From NCBI GenBank assembly GCA_018818165.1, contig JAHISP010000083.1:1-60828 (forward strand): a stretch of 60,828 nucleotides of DNA. Reading direction: 5' to 3'. The number at the start of each line of letters is the position of its first letter. The first letter of the stretch is position 1. Of this stretch, positions 1 through 9,750 are shown one piece after another. A program made the position numbers and the translations under genes. The notes under the pieces were generated by a model. The model ran no database searches and was not told where the DNA came from. It was given only the letters and a program-made list of their open reading frames with translations. This DNA comes from Bacteroidota bacterium (GTDB taxonomy: Bacteria; Bacteroidota; Ignavibacteria; Ignavibacteriales; Melioribacteraceae).

Positions 1-378
<378 letters not shown>

Positions 379-421
379 AAATTTACTTAAAACTCGCGTA
401 ATCTTACTTATCTTGTCATTC

Positions 422-461
422 ACTAAAGTCTTGCTTTAGTCATTCACTCTGTTTAAGAACA
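422..461 (-). promoter_or_regulatory. rRNA leader: boxA-like element and hairpin
   Basis: Between the rRNA promoter and the 16S 5' end, the minus strand carries TGTTCTTAAACA at 450-461. This resembles the boxA antitermination element (TGCTCTTTAACA type). A hairpin follows at 422-440 with 7-bp arms ACTAAAG/CTTTAGT. The order is boxA then stem, unlike the E. coli boxB-boxA order, so the hairpin may instead be part of the 16S processing stalk. Function is inferred from position and similarity only. Confidence 0.45.
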
Positions 462-480
462 TCATTTCAAATGGACTCGA

Positions 481-509
481 AACTTAAGTGTTTTATTTAA
501 TTTTGTCAA
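481..509 (-). promoter_or_regulatory. rRNA operon promoter (sigma-70 type)
   Basis: The minus strand has a perfect -35 hexamer TTGACA (504-509), a 17-nt spacer and TAAGTT as -10 (481-486). This sits about 100 nt upstream of the mature 16S 5' end, which is the expected place for an rrn promoter. An A/T-rich stretch lies upstream of the -35. Confidence 0.7.
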
Positions 510-1310
510 GCAAAATTATTTTATTATCACTTTTTCATTGTATATCAGAACATAAATCATCAAGTCTCTAAATATTGCATCATCAAATATAAGAACTATT
601 TTAATAAAATCAAAATATTTTTTTAGAAATTTTTATTTCTTATTTCGTTTATTTAATAGCCAAAAATTCAAATAACATAATCCAAAAAATTACATTCATG
701 AAGTTAATTTATTTTTTTTATTTATCCAAATTATTTTTTAAATATTATCTAATCAAAATCGATAAACTGAAGAAAACAAAGTCTCTAATTAGCAAAATAT
801 CCTTACTAAGGATATATCTGTTTATAAGGAAAACTTATATCAGTAGCCTAAATGTGCATAATGATTTTCATTTAAATATTCAGATATTTATTAAAAGGCA
901 TTTAAATAACCAATTCAACTCTATCGACCTTAGATTTTAGACAATATTATTTACAATTTTAAAAGTATTGGCTTATTGGTACAACACATAATGCGACTCT
1001 ACAATGGGCTGATATTATTAACAGGTTAAGTACAATATATCTGCCGCACTTCACCGGTCGGAGAATCACTTATGGAGAATAGCTATCATATGTTAATGCT
1101 AATCGTTTAGCCAAATCTGATTTTGGTCATTATTATAGTAATGTTTGGCTAACAACAAATAACTACGATATAATCAATATTGAATACGATGATGTTGAAT
1201 AATTAATCTTTTAGTATTAGAGTTGTATGTAAAAAGTTTTGTGCAAATGGAAAATATTATTAACCAATTACAGAAGAATTATTTATGAAACTATCAAAAG
1301 TAACAATTTA
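510..1310. other. Gene-poor AT-rich spacer with decayed coding remnant
   Basis: No intact gene is supported here. An 80-codon open frame at 698-940 has a Lys/Ile/Phe/Tyr-rich composition typical of AT-rich non-coding DNA. At roughly 1000-1203 one plus-strand frame reads like protein (ATLQWADIINRLSTIY, then FTGRRITYGE, a stop, then LAKSDFGHYYSNVWLT) and is interrupted by an in-frame TAG. It looks like a decayed gene, but I do not recognise the family. Its position beside a transposase remnant suggests an insertion-sequence graveyard between the rRNA operon and the dcw cluster. Confidence 0.5.
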
Positions 1311-1321
1311 ACAATTACTTA

Positions 1322-1875
1322 TTGATTTAATAATTACAGAGCTAAAGAATCGTGGAGTTAAAGAAAAATTAATTGCAACTGCAGATAGCTTAAAGGGATT
1401 TACAGAATCAATTGAATCTATTTTTCCCGAATATGAAGATCAACAGAGTATTATCCATCAGATAAGAAACATTTTAAAGCATACTGCATCCAAAAATCAG
1501 AAAAATTTTATGACTGATTTGCAACCATTTTATAAGGCTCCAATGGAAGAAGCTGGGCTTTTAGCACTTGATAGATTAGAAGAAAAATTTGGTAAAAAAT
1601 ATCCTTATCCTATAAATTCATGTCCAAAGGACTCCTTCGGAGTCGAAATAATTGGAACCACTTAGCCGTGTTTTTCAAATACCCAGAACAAATAAGAACA
1701 GTAATTTATACGACAAATGCAGTTGAAAACTTACATCGTCAATTAAGAAAAGTTACAAAAAATAGAGCACTTTTTCCTAATAGCATATCCTGATTTATAG
1801 GGAACATTGCTCTAACTAAAATGTTTTATCTTGCTTATAAAGACATAGCTAAAAAAAAGGGCTATATCTATTAGA
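1322..1875 (+). pseudogene. IS256/Mutator-family transposase remnant
   Basis: Translation from about 1340 gives ELKNRGVKEKLIATADSLKG and then IIHQIRNILKHTASKNQKNF. After a break at about 1620-1650 it continues in another frame with FFKYPEQIRTVIYTTNAVEN and LHRQLRKVTKNRALFPNSIS. These match the conserved C-terminal part of IS256-family (Mutator-like, DDE) transposases. The N-terminal two thirds, including the first catalytic Asp, are missing. A frameshift at a short inserted palindrome and an in-frame TGA near 1790 make it non-functional. No terminal inverted repeats were identified. Confidence 0.85.
1630..1644. repeat. Small GC-rich palindrome inside transposase remnant
   Basis: GACTCC-TTC-GGAGTC is a perfect 6-bp-arm hairpin. 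Compared with the usual transposase reading (Trp-Arg-Asn-Asn-Trp at this point), roughly 20 nt including this palindrome appear inserted, and they shift the reading frame. It resembles the short hairpins in the variable helices of rnpB at about 38200-38370. Confidence 0.55.
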
Positions 1876-1980
1876 GCTTAATCCTTCATTTTTTCTTAAT
1901 TTTCCATTATATATTATGATCGGCAAAAGCTGTTTATCAATAAGTATTTTGTCATTTACATAAAATATGAGACACTACCT

Positions 1981-2730
1981 TTAATCAGAATTTAGGAGTC
2001 CCATTCTAAGAACATCATGAACAACGCCATCAACTTGAGTTTCGTTTCTGAGTATTCCTTCAACCTTAAAACCAAGTTCTTCATTAATTTTAATATTGTG
2101 AATATTAGTGTCAACGGTATTTAAGTATATCTTTTTCAATTTTAATTTTTGGAATCCATATTTTATCCAATATTTAGTTGCTTCTTTTCCATAACCGTGA
2201 GCTCTATGCTCAGGCACTCCAATCAATTTTCTTAACTCTGCCTTTTGATGAACTGTATCTATATTTAAAAAAGCAACAACGCCGATAGGTGTTTTATCCT
2301 TTAGAGTAATTATTCCCAATTTGTTATACTTGGATGAAGTTAATTGCTCAATTATTCCATCTTGCGAATTAGTCATTGAAAGTAAAAAATAACGTCCAAA
2401 TTTATCTTGCATCCAATCTTCCAGAAGTATTAAATCATTATTTTTTTCAAAATTACGAATACATATTTCTTCAGCTTCAATGGGAAGTTCCCAGTTTTCT
2501 TCATCAGATTTAATTAATTTTTCTGAATTAATTTCTCTTTTTGTATATTGATTATCTTTAACATCAATTGCATATTCCAGAAGAATATTAACATATTTAA
2601 GATAGTCTTCATATTTGAAACCATATTCCAATGATTCCTTAAAAAAATTTCTTGTTAATGTTTCAATGGTTGTATCTGGTATTTTACTTTTTTCCATTTT
2701 CATCTCAAAGATGTTTTTAAAAAATAACAT
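1981..2730 (-). CDS. GNAT family N-acetyltransferase (RimJ/RimL-like)
   Basis: A 249-residue protein. From about residue 80 to the end it matches acetyl-CoA-dependent GNAT transferases of the RimJ/RimL/SpeG group. The acetyl-CoA motif region is EHRAHGYGKEATKYWIKYGF, followed by LKKIYLNTVDTNIHNIKINE and ELGFKVEGILRNE. The N-terminal 80 residues are a helical extension that I do not recognise. Substrate is unknown: ribosomal protein N-termini, polyamines and small amines are all possible. The start is uncertain. Position 2730 has no Shine-Dalgarno, and ATGs at 2703 and 2697 follow a weak GAG, so the protein may be 9-11 residues shorter. It lies just beyond the terminator of the dcw operon and is probably transcribed separately. 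Confidence 0.85.
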   Translation of the reverse strand: MLFFKNIFEMKMEKSKIPDTTIETLTRNFFKESLEYGFKYEDYLKYVNILLEYAIDVKDNQYTKREINSEKLIKSDEENWELPIEAEEICIRNFEKNNDLILLEDWMQDKFGRYFLLSMTNSQDGIIEQLTSSKYNKLGIITLKDKTPIGVVAFLNIDTVHQKAELRKLIGVPEHRAHGYGKEATKYWIKYGFQKLKLKKIYLNTVDTNIHNIKINEELGFKVEGILRNETQVDGVVHDVLRMGLLNSD

Positions 2731-2739
2731 TTAAAATAT

Positions 2740-2809
2740 AAAAAAGGCTGTATCAATTTCATAGCATTTGCTCCCTGATTACCACAACAAGGTGAAAATT
2801 GATACAGCC
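2740..2809 (-). terminator. Intrinsic terminator after ftsZ
   Basis: Read on the minus strand, GGCTGTATCAATTTTC (2794-2809) can pair with GAAATTGATACAGCC (2746-2760), giving a stem of about 14 bp with a loop of about 33 nt. TTTTTTATATTTT follows directly. It lies 41 nt after the ftsZ stop, consistent with termination of the dcw operon. The long loop is unusual for an intrinsic terminator. Confidence 0.75.
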
Positions 2810-2850
2810 AGTAAATAGCTTGTATTTATAATTTAAAGAACTGTAAATAA

Positions 2851-4107
2851 TTAGTCCATCATCATCCTAAGAAAATCAGAACTATCACTTTCATTTTCAT
2901 TTTCGGTTGATTTGGCTGGTTTTGCTATTCTGCTTTCAAAATTAAAGCCGGCTTGGGTTTTATCCTCACCATTAAAAAAGTCGAAATTTTTATTCATTCG
3001 CTTAATTGTAGGAACTTCAAAATCAGCATCTTCATTCAATTCAAAATCATCCAACGAGAATGGGAGAAAACCTTTTTCTTCCACTTTTTTAGGTTTTACT
3101 TGTTCAGCTTCCTTAGGTTTTTGAGTTCTTCCAAAGCCAGAAGTTGTATTAAATCCTGTTGCAATAACAGTATATGAAACATATTCATTCATATCTTCTT
3201 TTTGAACTAATCCAAAAATAATATTAGCTTCTTCCCCAGCGGCATCATATATAACTTGGTTACCATCATTAATCTCTTTCATGGTAAGAGTTGATGATGC
3301 AGTTACATTTAAAAGAATATTTTTAGCACCTTTGATGCTAATGCCTTCAAGAAGTGGAGAGGATATAGCTTTATGTGCTGCTTCCTCTGCTCTATTTTCG
3401 CCACTAGCAATTCCACACCCCATAAGTGCTTCACCACTATGATTCATCACAGAGCGTACATCTGCAAAATCAACATTAATTTGTCCTTCAATAGTTATAA
3501 TATCTGCAATTCCACGAGTAGCTTCGTAAAGAACTTCATTTGGTTTATCAAACGCTTTAAATGCCCCAGCAGAATCATCAAGAACATTAAGAATTCTCTC
3601 GTTAGGAATAACAATAAGAGAATCAACATACTGACGCATTTCACTTATTCCTTCTTCAGCGTTCAGCATTCTCTTTTTTCCTTCCCATTTAAATGGCTTT
3701 GTTACAATACCAATAACAAGTGCCCCAATACTTTGTGCAATAGAGGCAACTATTGGAGCCGCACCAGTACCAGTTCCACCGCCCATACCTGCAGTAATAA
3801 AAACCATATCGCTACCATCAAGTATTTTAGTAATTTTTTCTCTATCTTCTTCTAAAGCTTTTCTGCCAACATTAGGGTCGGCTCCAGCCCCCAAACCTTT
3901 GGTTAAATTTGTACCAATCTGAATTTTATGATCGGCGTGACTGGTTTTTAAAACTTGAGCGTCAGTATTAATTGCAACGTACTCAACTCCTGAAAGTCCC
4001 CTTTTCATCATACTTTCAATAGCGTTACAACCTCCACCTCCAACTCCCAATACCTTTAACTTTGCTGATAGAGTTATCTCTTGGTCAAGTATGGCAAATT
4101 TAGGCAT
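2851..4107 (-). CDS. ftsZ: Cell division protein FtsZ
   Basis: Tubulin-like GTPase that polymerises at midcell into the Z-ring. The start at 4107 is chosen because AAGGAGG sits just before this ATG; an in-frame ATG 15 codons upstream lacks such a site. This gives 418 residues. The glycine-rich nucleotide loop LKVLGVGGGGCNAIESM lies at about 17-33 and the tubulin signature GGGTGTG at about 109-115. The T7 loop (NVDFADVRSVM) supplies the catalytic Asp. After about residue 320 comes a disordered linker ending in SDFLRMMMD, a somewhat divergent C-terminal peptide for FtsA binding. It is the last gene of the dcw operon, 22 nt after ftsA and before a terminator. Confidence 0.98.
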   Translation of the reverse strand: MPKFAILDQEITLSAKLKVLGVGGGGCNAIESMMKRGLSGVEYVAINTDAQVLKTSHADHKIQIGTNLTKGLGAGADPNVGRKALEEDREKITKILDGSDMVFITAGMGGGTGTGAAPIVASIAQSIGALVIGIVTKPFKWEGKKRMLNAEEGISEMRQYVDSLIVIPNERILNVLDDSAGAFKAFDKPNEVLYEATRGIADIITIEGQINVDFADVRSVMNHSGEALMGCGIASGENRAEEAAHKAISSPLLEGISIKGAKNILLNVTASSTLTMKEINDGNQVIYDAAGEEANIIFGLVQKEDMNEYVSYTVIATGFNTTSGFGRTQKPKEAEQVKPKKVEEKGFLPFSLDDFELNEDADFEVPTIKRMNKNFDFFNGEDKTQAGFNFESRIAKPAKSTENENESDSSDFLRMMMD

Positions 4108-4129
4108 AAATCCTCCTTGTTGTGGTTTT

Positions 4130-5374
4130 TTATAATTCATCGAAAAATTCAATAACTTTTTTAAATATTCCTTTAATGTTCACACTTCCTTTTTTTGCTT
4201 TGGTGCTTGTTCCACCCCATGTATCACTTGATGTAGAACCAGGAACTCCTTTTATTAGTCCGGAAACAGTTGCAAATTCTGGACTTCCAATTTCGTCGGA
4301 AAGGCCCTCTCCAAATTCTAAAGGAACTCCAATTCTGCAAGGCAATCCAAGAACACTTTCTGCTAAATCAGTGCAGCCTCTTAATAAAGCACCCCCACCA
4401 GTTAAAACAACACCAGCTTTAATTTTCCCTTTTAAACCTGATTGGCGAAGTTCGTTATCAATTAAAGCAAAAAGTTCTTTCATACGAACACTAATAATTT
4501 GAGTAAGTAGAGTTACAGGAATTTTTACATTTCCTCTTGCTCCAACTCCTTTAATATAAATGGTTTCTTCCTTTATAATAGCTTCTTGTGTGGCATAACC
4601 ATAATCTTTTTTCAATTGCTCAGCATCAGCCGTTACAATTCCAAGAGATTCTCTTATATCATTTGTTACTTGATTGCCAGCAACACCAAATACTTTTGTG
4701 TGCTTGATGCTATTATCATGAAAAATTGCTATGTCGGTTGTACCGCCACCAATATCAATAAGCAAAACACCTAAATCTTTTTCATTATCTTCAAGTACTG
4801 AAACACTTGATGCTATTGGTTGCAGAATATAATTCTTAACAACATATCCAGCTTTTTCAACAGAGCGTTTAATATTTTGAATTGCTGGAATAGCTGCAAG
4901 AACAACGTGATTAACAGCTTCTAACCTTGAACCGCACATCCCTATTGGATTATCAATACCACCTTGATAATCAACTGAAAATTCCTCTGGAATTATGTGA
5001 AGTATTTGTCTATCAACAGGTATTTTTAATGTTCTTACATCAGCCTTTAATCTATCTAGATCACTTTGAGATATTTCATCATCTTCACCGCTTATTGTTA
5101 CAAAATTACGATGTCTAAGGCTGGTAATATGCTCTCCAGCAACACCAACGTTTAATTCTTTAACCTGAATGCCTGCTCTATTTTGTGCTACTTCTAAAGC
5201 TTCGCTAATTGCTTGACTAGTTTTTGCTATATTTGCAACCAGCCCTTTATTAAGGCTATCAGATGGAGTAACCCCAAACCCTAATACTTTTAATCCCGTC
5301 GCAGTTTGTTCAGCAATAACCGCACAAACCTTTGTTGTTCCGAGATCTAAACCTACAATAATATTATTTTTCAT
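4130..5374 (-). CDS. ftsA: Cell division protein FtsA
   Basis: Actin-like ATPase that tethers FtsZ filaments to the inner membrane and recruits later division proteins. The 414 residues include phosphate-1 motif VGLDLGTTKVCAVIAEQ at the N-terminus, phosphate-2 LLIDIGGGTTDIAIF near 205, and adenosine motif VVLTGGGALLRGC near 325. The SHS2/1C domain lies between about 85 and 165. The C-terminal tail NIKGIFKKVIEFFDEL is the expected amphipathic membrane-targeting helix. Its ATG overlaps the ftsQ stop in an ATGA junction with AGGA upstream, suggesting translational coupling. Confidence 0.97.
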   Translation of the reverse strand: MKNNIIVGLDLGTTKVCAVIAEQTATGLKVLGFGVTPSDSLNKGLVANIAKTSQAISEALEVAQNRAGIQVKELNVGVAGEHITSLRHRNFVTISGEDDEISQSDLDRLKADVRTLKIPVDRQILHIIPEEFSVDYQGGIDNPIGMCGSRLEAVNHVVLAAIPAIQNIKRSVEKAGYVVKNYILQPIASSVSVLEDNEKDLGVLLIDIGGGTTDIAIFHDNSIKHTKVFGVAGNQVTNDIRESLGIVTADAEQLKKDYGYATQEAIIKEETIYIKGVGARGNVKIPVTLLTQIISVRMKELFALIDNELRQSGLKGKIKAGVVLTGGGALLRGCTDLAESVLGLPCRIGVPLEFGEGLSDEIGSPEFATVSGLIKGVPGSTSSDTWGGTSTKAKKGSVNIKGIFKKVIEFFDEL

Positions 5375-6144
5375 GAGTTACTATCCTGTTCACTATTCTT
5401 TTCATTAGATTTACCAACGTATAAATACTTTGAATATCGTAAGTCTATATAACTCAAAGTGCTTTCAATTTTAGAGTAATCTAATTTTTGCATTAATTTT
5501 TCAAATAAAACTATTTTTTCAATTTCATTATTTCGTCCCACAACTATTGGAATATTCAAAGATGAGAACTGCAATATTATATCTTTTCCATCTCTCAAAT
5601 TTACTTCAGATAAACTTTTATACAGTTTTGGATTAATAATTTTAATCGCGGCAATTATTTTTAATCCAATTTTTACATCACTATTCAAGATAGCTTTGCT
5701 GAATTCTGTAATTTCCGACGCTTTGCTAGGTTCGCTAATTATTGGAAAATCAATCATTTCTGAGTTTTGCAATTTTGGAATTACAACAGCTTCATCGGAT
5801 ATTAAATATTCCTTGCCATTTGCCATAAGTAGAGATACAAAGTTTTTTTCAAATATTTCAATATTTAAAATTCCCTCAGACAGAATAACATCAACACTTT
5901 TTATATATGGGTGTTTATCTAATCTATCTTTAATTAATTTAGAGGAAAGCACAGAATATTCATCATGATTATCAAGATGAGCATAGTTCATATATTCGTT
6001 TTGCGATAAATGATAATTACCTTTTAGCTCAATAAATTTTATTGTTGTATTATCATTCTTCTTAATAACAAATGAAAGCACTACAATTATTCCAATTATA
6101 GTAGTGAATAAAATTATGCTTCCTATTTTAACTTTGTTATTCAA
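5371..6144 (-). CDS. ftsQ: Cell division protein FtsQ/DivIB
   Basis: A bitopic inner-membrane protein of 257 residues that links early and late divisome components. It has a short basic N-terminus, one membrane helix at about 7-27 (IGSIILFTTIIGIIVVLSFV) and a periplasmic POTRA domain from about 34 to 105 (IKFIELKGNYHLSQNEYMNY). A FtsQ beta domain follows. The start is a TTG directly after the murC stop; no in-frame ATG occurs before the membrane helix, so a TTG start is needed. Identity rests on topology and its murC-ftsA position, because FtsQ sequences diverge strongly. Confidence 0.9.
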   Translation of the reverse strand: MNNKVKIGSIILFTTIIGIIVVLSFVIKKNDNTTIKFIELKGNYHLSQNEYMNYAHLDNHDEYSVLSSKLIKDRLDKHPYIKSVDVILSEGILNIEIFEKNFVSLLMANGKEYLISDEAVVIPKLQNSEMIDFPIISEPSKASEITEFSKAILNSDVKIGLKIIAAIKIINPKLYKSLSEVNLRDGKDIILQFSSLNIPIVVGRNNEIEKIVLFEKLMQKLDYSKIESTLSYIDLRYSKYLYVGKSNEKNSEQDSNS

Positions 6145-7530
6145 TTAATTTTCTCTTGTCTTTTTGTATTCTGCAACAAACTCTTCGCCATATTTCCAAA
6201 CATCACCAGCACCAAGAGTAATAATGATATCATCATCTTTTACAATTTTTAAAAGTGTTGATGATATTTCCTCTTTGTTTTCAATGTATATTACATTTTT
6301 ATGTCCAAAACTCTTTGCAGCATTGGCTATTAGTTCACCAGAAATTCCTTCAATTTTTTCCTCGCGAGCTGGATAAACATCTGTGCAAATAAATACATCA
6401 GAATTTAGAAATGCTCTTCCAAACTCTGTATAAAAATCACGTGTGCGAGAAAACAAATGAGGCTGAAAAACAGTTACTAATCTTCTTTTCCATCCACTTC
6501 TAATACCAGAAAGTGTTGCATTAATCTCTGTTGGATGATGAGCATAATCATCAATTATTAATATTTCATTATTGTATTTAGTTTCAAATCGTCTATATAC
6601 CCCTGTGAAGGATTCTAGTGATTTTTTAATTACCGAAAATTTAACTCCCAATTCCTTTGCAATTGTAACAGCAACAAGCGAATTATTTACATTATGTTTT
6701 CCAGGAATATTTAGTGTAATTTCTCCTAATTCTTCACCTTTGTAATCAACAGTAAAAGTAGTTTTAAATTCATGACATTTTATATCGATAGCTCTAACAT
6801 CCGCTTGCTGAGTAGTTCCATATGAAATAACCTTTTTCTTAATTAAAGGTCTAATATCCTGAAGTGCTGTTTCATCCAAACAAAGAACTACAAATCCGAA
6901 AAATGGAACTTTGTTTGCAAATTGAACAAATGCACTTTTGATATCATCAAGATCCTTATACGTATCTAGGTGTTCTGTTTCTAGTGTTGTAATTGCAGCA
7001 ATGCAAGGAGTTAGACTTAAAAACGTCCTGTCAAATTCATCAGCTTCCACAACAATGTAATCACTATGTCCAAGGCGGGCATTTGTACCGCCAAGACTAC
7101 TAAGCTTTCCACCAACTATGATTGTTGGGTCAATACCAGCCTCTGTTAAAACAAGTCCAACCATCGAAGTTGTAGTTGTTTTTCCGTGAGTTCCAGCAAT
7201 TCCAATTCCATATTTCATTCTCATAGTTTCCGCTAGCATTTCAGAACGTTTTATTACTGGAATATCTTTTTCCATTGCCGCTTTCACTTCCGGATTTGCT
7301 ATATTTACAGCTGATGAATATACAAGAACATCAACATCACTTACATTATCTGCAGAATGACCAATGATTACGGGTATTCCAATGCTTCTCAATCTTTCAG
7401 TAGTTGCTGATTCGTTCATATCAGAGCCAGATATTGTAAATCCTCTATTGAGCATAATTTCTGCTATTCCGCTCATTCCAATACCGCCAATTCCTACAAA
7501 GTGTATTTTATTTATAACATTTTTAAACAT
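6145..7530 (-). CDS. murC: UDP-N-acetylmuramate-L-alanine ligase MurC
   Basis: Cytoplasmic Mur ligase that adds L-Ala to UDP-MurNAc using ATP. Its 461 residues show the three Mur ligase domains. The Rossmann-type UDP-binding start is HFVGIGGIGMSGIAEIM (about 10-26). The ATP loop is GIAGTHGKTTTTSMVG near 110-125. The central metal/substrate region is VVEADEFDRTFL. The C-terminal domain contains DDYAHHPTEI and LGAGDVWKYGEE. ATG with AAGGAT upstream sets the start. It follows murG by 11 nt and abuts ftsQ. Confidence 0.97.
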   Translation of the reverse strand: MFKNVINKIHFVGIGGIGMSGIAEIMLNRGFTISGSDMNESATTERLRSIGIPVIIGHSADNVSDVDVLVYSSAVNIANPEVKAAMEKDIPVIKRSEMLAETMRMKYGIGIAGTHGKTTTTSMVGLVLTEAGIDPTIIVGGKLSSLGGTNARLGHSDYIVVEADEFDRTFLSLTPCIAAITTLETEHLDTYKDLDDIKSAFVQFANKVPFFGFVVLCLDETALQDIRPLIKKKVISYGTTQQADVRAIDIKCHEFKTTFTVDYKGEELGEITLNIPGKHNVNNSLVAVTIAKELGVKFSVIKKSLESFTGVYRRFETKYNNEILIIDDYAHHPTEINATLSGIRSGWKRRLVTVFQPHLFSRTRDFYTEFGRAFLNSDVFICTDVYPAREEKIEGISGELIANAAKSFGHKNVIYIENKEEISSTLLKIVKDDDIIITLGAGDVWKYGEEFVAEYKKTREN

Positions 7531-7541
7531 CTATTTAATCC

Positions 7542-8645
7542 TTAAATAATACTTGCTAGTTTTATAATTTCTTTTGCAATTAGATTAGCTGCGTCAGGTT
7601 TAGAGAAATTTTTTATATTATTGCTAAATTCTGCCAATTGTTTATCATCAAAAATTAGAATTTTTACTTTCTCAACTATTGTTTCATTTAATTTAATATC
7701 TTCAATCAATTCAGAAGCGTTTACATTTTTTAATACTTCAGCATTTTTAAATTGGTGATTAGCCGCAACATTGGGAGATGGAACGAATATTACTGGTAAT
7801 CCAAGATATGCTACTTCTGCAATTGTAGTAGCTCCAGCTCTAGCAATAATTAAATCTGCAGCAGAATATGCTAAAGCAATATCATCAAAATACTTTACAA
7901 CTTTAATGCTTTCGTTCTGTAGTGAACTATATGTATTAAAATATAATTCACCAGTTTGCCAAAGAATGTCTATCCCAAATTCTGTTAAGCTTTTTAAATT
8001 ATTTTTAATTGATTCATTTATTGTTCTAGCACCAAGACTACCTCCAACAATAACAAGCGTCTTCTTTGCAATATCCAAACCAAAACTTCTTTTTGCTTCA
8101 TCTTTATTAGTCTTTACAATATCCACTCTTATAGGATTTCCAGCAACAACAAGCTTCTCTTTATCTTTGAAATACTTTTTAGATTCTTCGAAACTTAAAA
8201 ATATTTTTACTACTTTTTTCTCCAATAAACGATTTGTTAAACCTGGATAAGTATTTTGCTCAAGCAGAACTCCTTTAGCTCCCATAAAAGTTGCGCCCCA
8301 CATTGCTGGTCCAGAAACATAAGCACCAGTACCTATTGCAACATGTGGTTTATATTTTATACAAATAAAAAGTGATTGAAGCATTGAAACAAATAATTTT
8401 ATTGGGAACAATAAATTTTTCAAATTTAATTGTCTAGAAAAACCACTTATCCAAATAGACTTAAATTTAAATTTCATTTGTGGTACAACTCTAGCTTCAA
8501 TTTTATTTTTAGTTCCAATAAAAATAATATCACAATTAGGTTGTAACTCTTTAATTTTCTGAGCAACTGCAATCGCCGGATATAAATGCCCGCCTGTTCC
8601 ACCACCGGCAAAAAGATATCGATATTTCACATTAGTATTAGTCAA
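7542..8645 (-). CDS. murG: Lipid II synthase MurG (GlcNAc transferase)
   Basis: Peripheral inner-membrane GT-B glycosyltransferase (family GT28) that transfers GlcNAc from UDP-GlcNAc to lipid I, making lipid II. The 367 residues contain the N-terminal glycine loop FAGGGTGGHLYPAIAVA, the second loop VGGSLGARTIN, and the UDP-GlcNAc site ARAGATTIAEVAYLGLP with VPSPNVAANHQ. The start shown is a TTG with AAGGG 9 nt upstream that overlaps the ftsW stop by 8 nt. A GTG five codons downstream (8630) is an alternative closer to the typical family N-terminus. Confidence 0.96.
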   Translation of the reverse strand: MTNTNVKYRYLFAGGGTGGHLYPAIAVAQKIKELQPNCDIIFIGTKNKIEARVVPQMKFKFKSIWISGFSRQLNLKNLLFPIKLFVSMLQSLFICIKYKPHVAIGTGAYVSGPAMWGATFMGAKGVLLEQNTYPGLTNRLLEKKVVKIFLSFEESKKYFKDKEKLVVAGNPIRVDIVKTNKDEAKRSFGLDIAKKTLVIVGGSLGARTINESIKNNLKSLTEFGIDILWQTGELYFNTYSSLQNESIKVVKYFDDIALAYSAADLIIARAGATTIAEVAYLGLPVIFVPSPNVAANHQFKNAEVLKNVNASELIEDIKLNETIVEKVKILIFDDKQLAEFSNNIKNFSKPDAANLIAKEIIKLASII

Positions 8646-9750
8646 TAGTACTAACCCTTACTGTTTTATCCTTATTACCTTGATTTGCAATATTAATCAG
8701 TATTCCAACAGACGCACAAAAAAGGATAATTGAAGTTCCACCAAAACTTATAAATGGTAAAGTAATACCGGTAGTTGGCATAAGACCGGTAACTACCGAT
8801 GCATTTAGAAAAGCACTTATAATTATGTTAAAAGAAATTGCAAATGCTAAAAGTTGTCCATACTGATTATCCGATTTTTTTGCAATAATTATTCCAATAT
8901 TAAATAGTGTAAAGAATAATAATAATACTACCGTAGCTCCAAGAAAGCCAAACTGTTCTCCAAGTATTGAGAAAATAAAATCGCCATAAGATTCTGGAAG
9001 AAATAAATCACTTTGTCTACTAGCGCCAACTCCAACTCCAAATAAACCACCGCTACCAAGTCCAATCTTAGCTTGAAGTACTTGAATATTGGGTTCATTA
9101 TTTCCATTAAAGCTTGATATAAAACCAAGTATTCTTGATCTGGAATGAGAAAATAACATCATTAAGCTAATACCAGCAAGGCTTAATACACCAAGCGAAG
9201 CAACAATATGTTTAAGTTTAGCTCCACCAATATAAAGAAGAATAAAACTTGTAAATACAATTATCATTGCAGTACTTAAATTTGGTTGAATAACAACTAA
9301 TCCAGCTACTGCAATAATCAAAATTAGTGGATATTTAAACCCATTTTTAAAATCCTCAATTAATTTTCCTTTGCGTTCAATCAACCCAGCTATGTGCATG
9401 AATAAAACCAGTTTTACTAGTTCAGATGGTTGAAATTGTATTATACCAAGGTCAATCCAACGTGCTGCACCTTTATATTTAGGGGCTAATAACACAGTAA
9501 ATATTAGTAACACTATTACAAACAATAAGGCTTGCTTGCTATACTTATTATAGTATTGATAAGGAATTATTGAAAATACGATACCAACAAGTATTGCAAA
9601 TATCATTTTACTAATATGAGATTTGAATAAGAAATAAATATTATCAAATCTTACTTCGCTATATGTGCTACTTGCAGTAAATACAAGAATTGCACCTAAA
9701 ACCATAAGTGATAAAACTATTGCTAACAATATTCTAACTAAAATTTTCAT
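8638..9750 (-). CDS. ftsW: Septal peptidoglycan polymerase FtsW (SEDS family)
   Basis: Polytopic SEDS-family glycosyltransferase that polymerises lipid II at the septum with its partner FtsI. The 370 residues hold about ten membrane helices. SEDS landmarks are GAARWIDLGIIQFQPSELVK, VVIQPNLSTAMIIV (with the conserved Asn-Leu-Ser-Thr) and GITLPFISFGGTSIILF near the C-terminus. The large extracytoplasmic loop includes IGLGSGGLFGVGVGASRQ. It lies directly after murD and overlaps murG by 8 nt. Its place within dcw favours FtsW over RodA. Confidence 0.96.
   Translation of the reverse strand: MKILVRILLAIVLSLMVLGAILVFTASSTYSEVRFDNIYFLFKSHISKMIFAILVGIVFSIIPYQYYNKYSKQALLFVIVLLIFTVLLAPKYKGAARWIDLGIIQFQPSELVKLVLFMHIAGLIERKGKLIEDFKNGFKYPLILIIAVAGLVVIQPNLSTAMIIVFTSFILLYIGGAKLKHIVASLGVLSLAGISLMMLFSHSRSRILGFISSFNGNNEPNIQVLQAKIGLGSGGLFGVGVGASRQSDLFLPESYGDFIFSILGEQFGFLGATVVLLLFFTLFNIGIIIAKKSDNQYGQLLAFAISFNIIISAFLNASVVTGLMPTTGITLPFISFGGTSIILFCASVGILINIANQGNKDKTVRVSTID

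Noticed and set aside
698-940. 80-codon plus-strand open frame
   Set aside because: Lys/Ile/Phe/Tyr/Leu-rich composition, no ribosome-binding site, and a location upstream of the rRNA promoter; typical of chance frames in AT-rich DNA.
3373-3855. 160-codon frame opposite ftsZ
   Set aside because: Ser/Asn/Cys-rich mirror translation of the ftsZ coding strand; ftsZ has full motif support in this interval.
8638-8645. Frameshift or gene fusion between ftsW and murG
   Set aside because: The 8-nt overlap is normal operon packing; both proteins are complete with all motifs.
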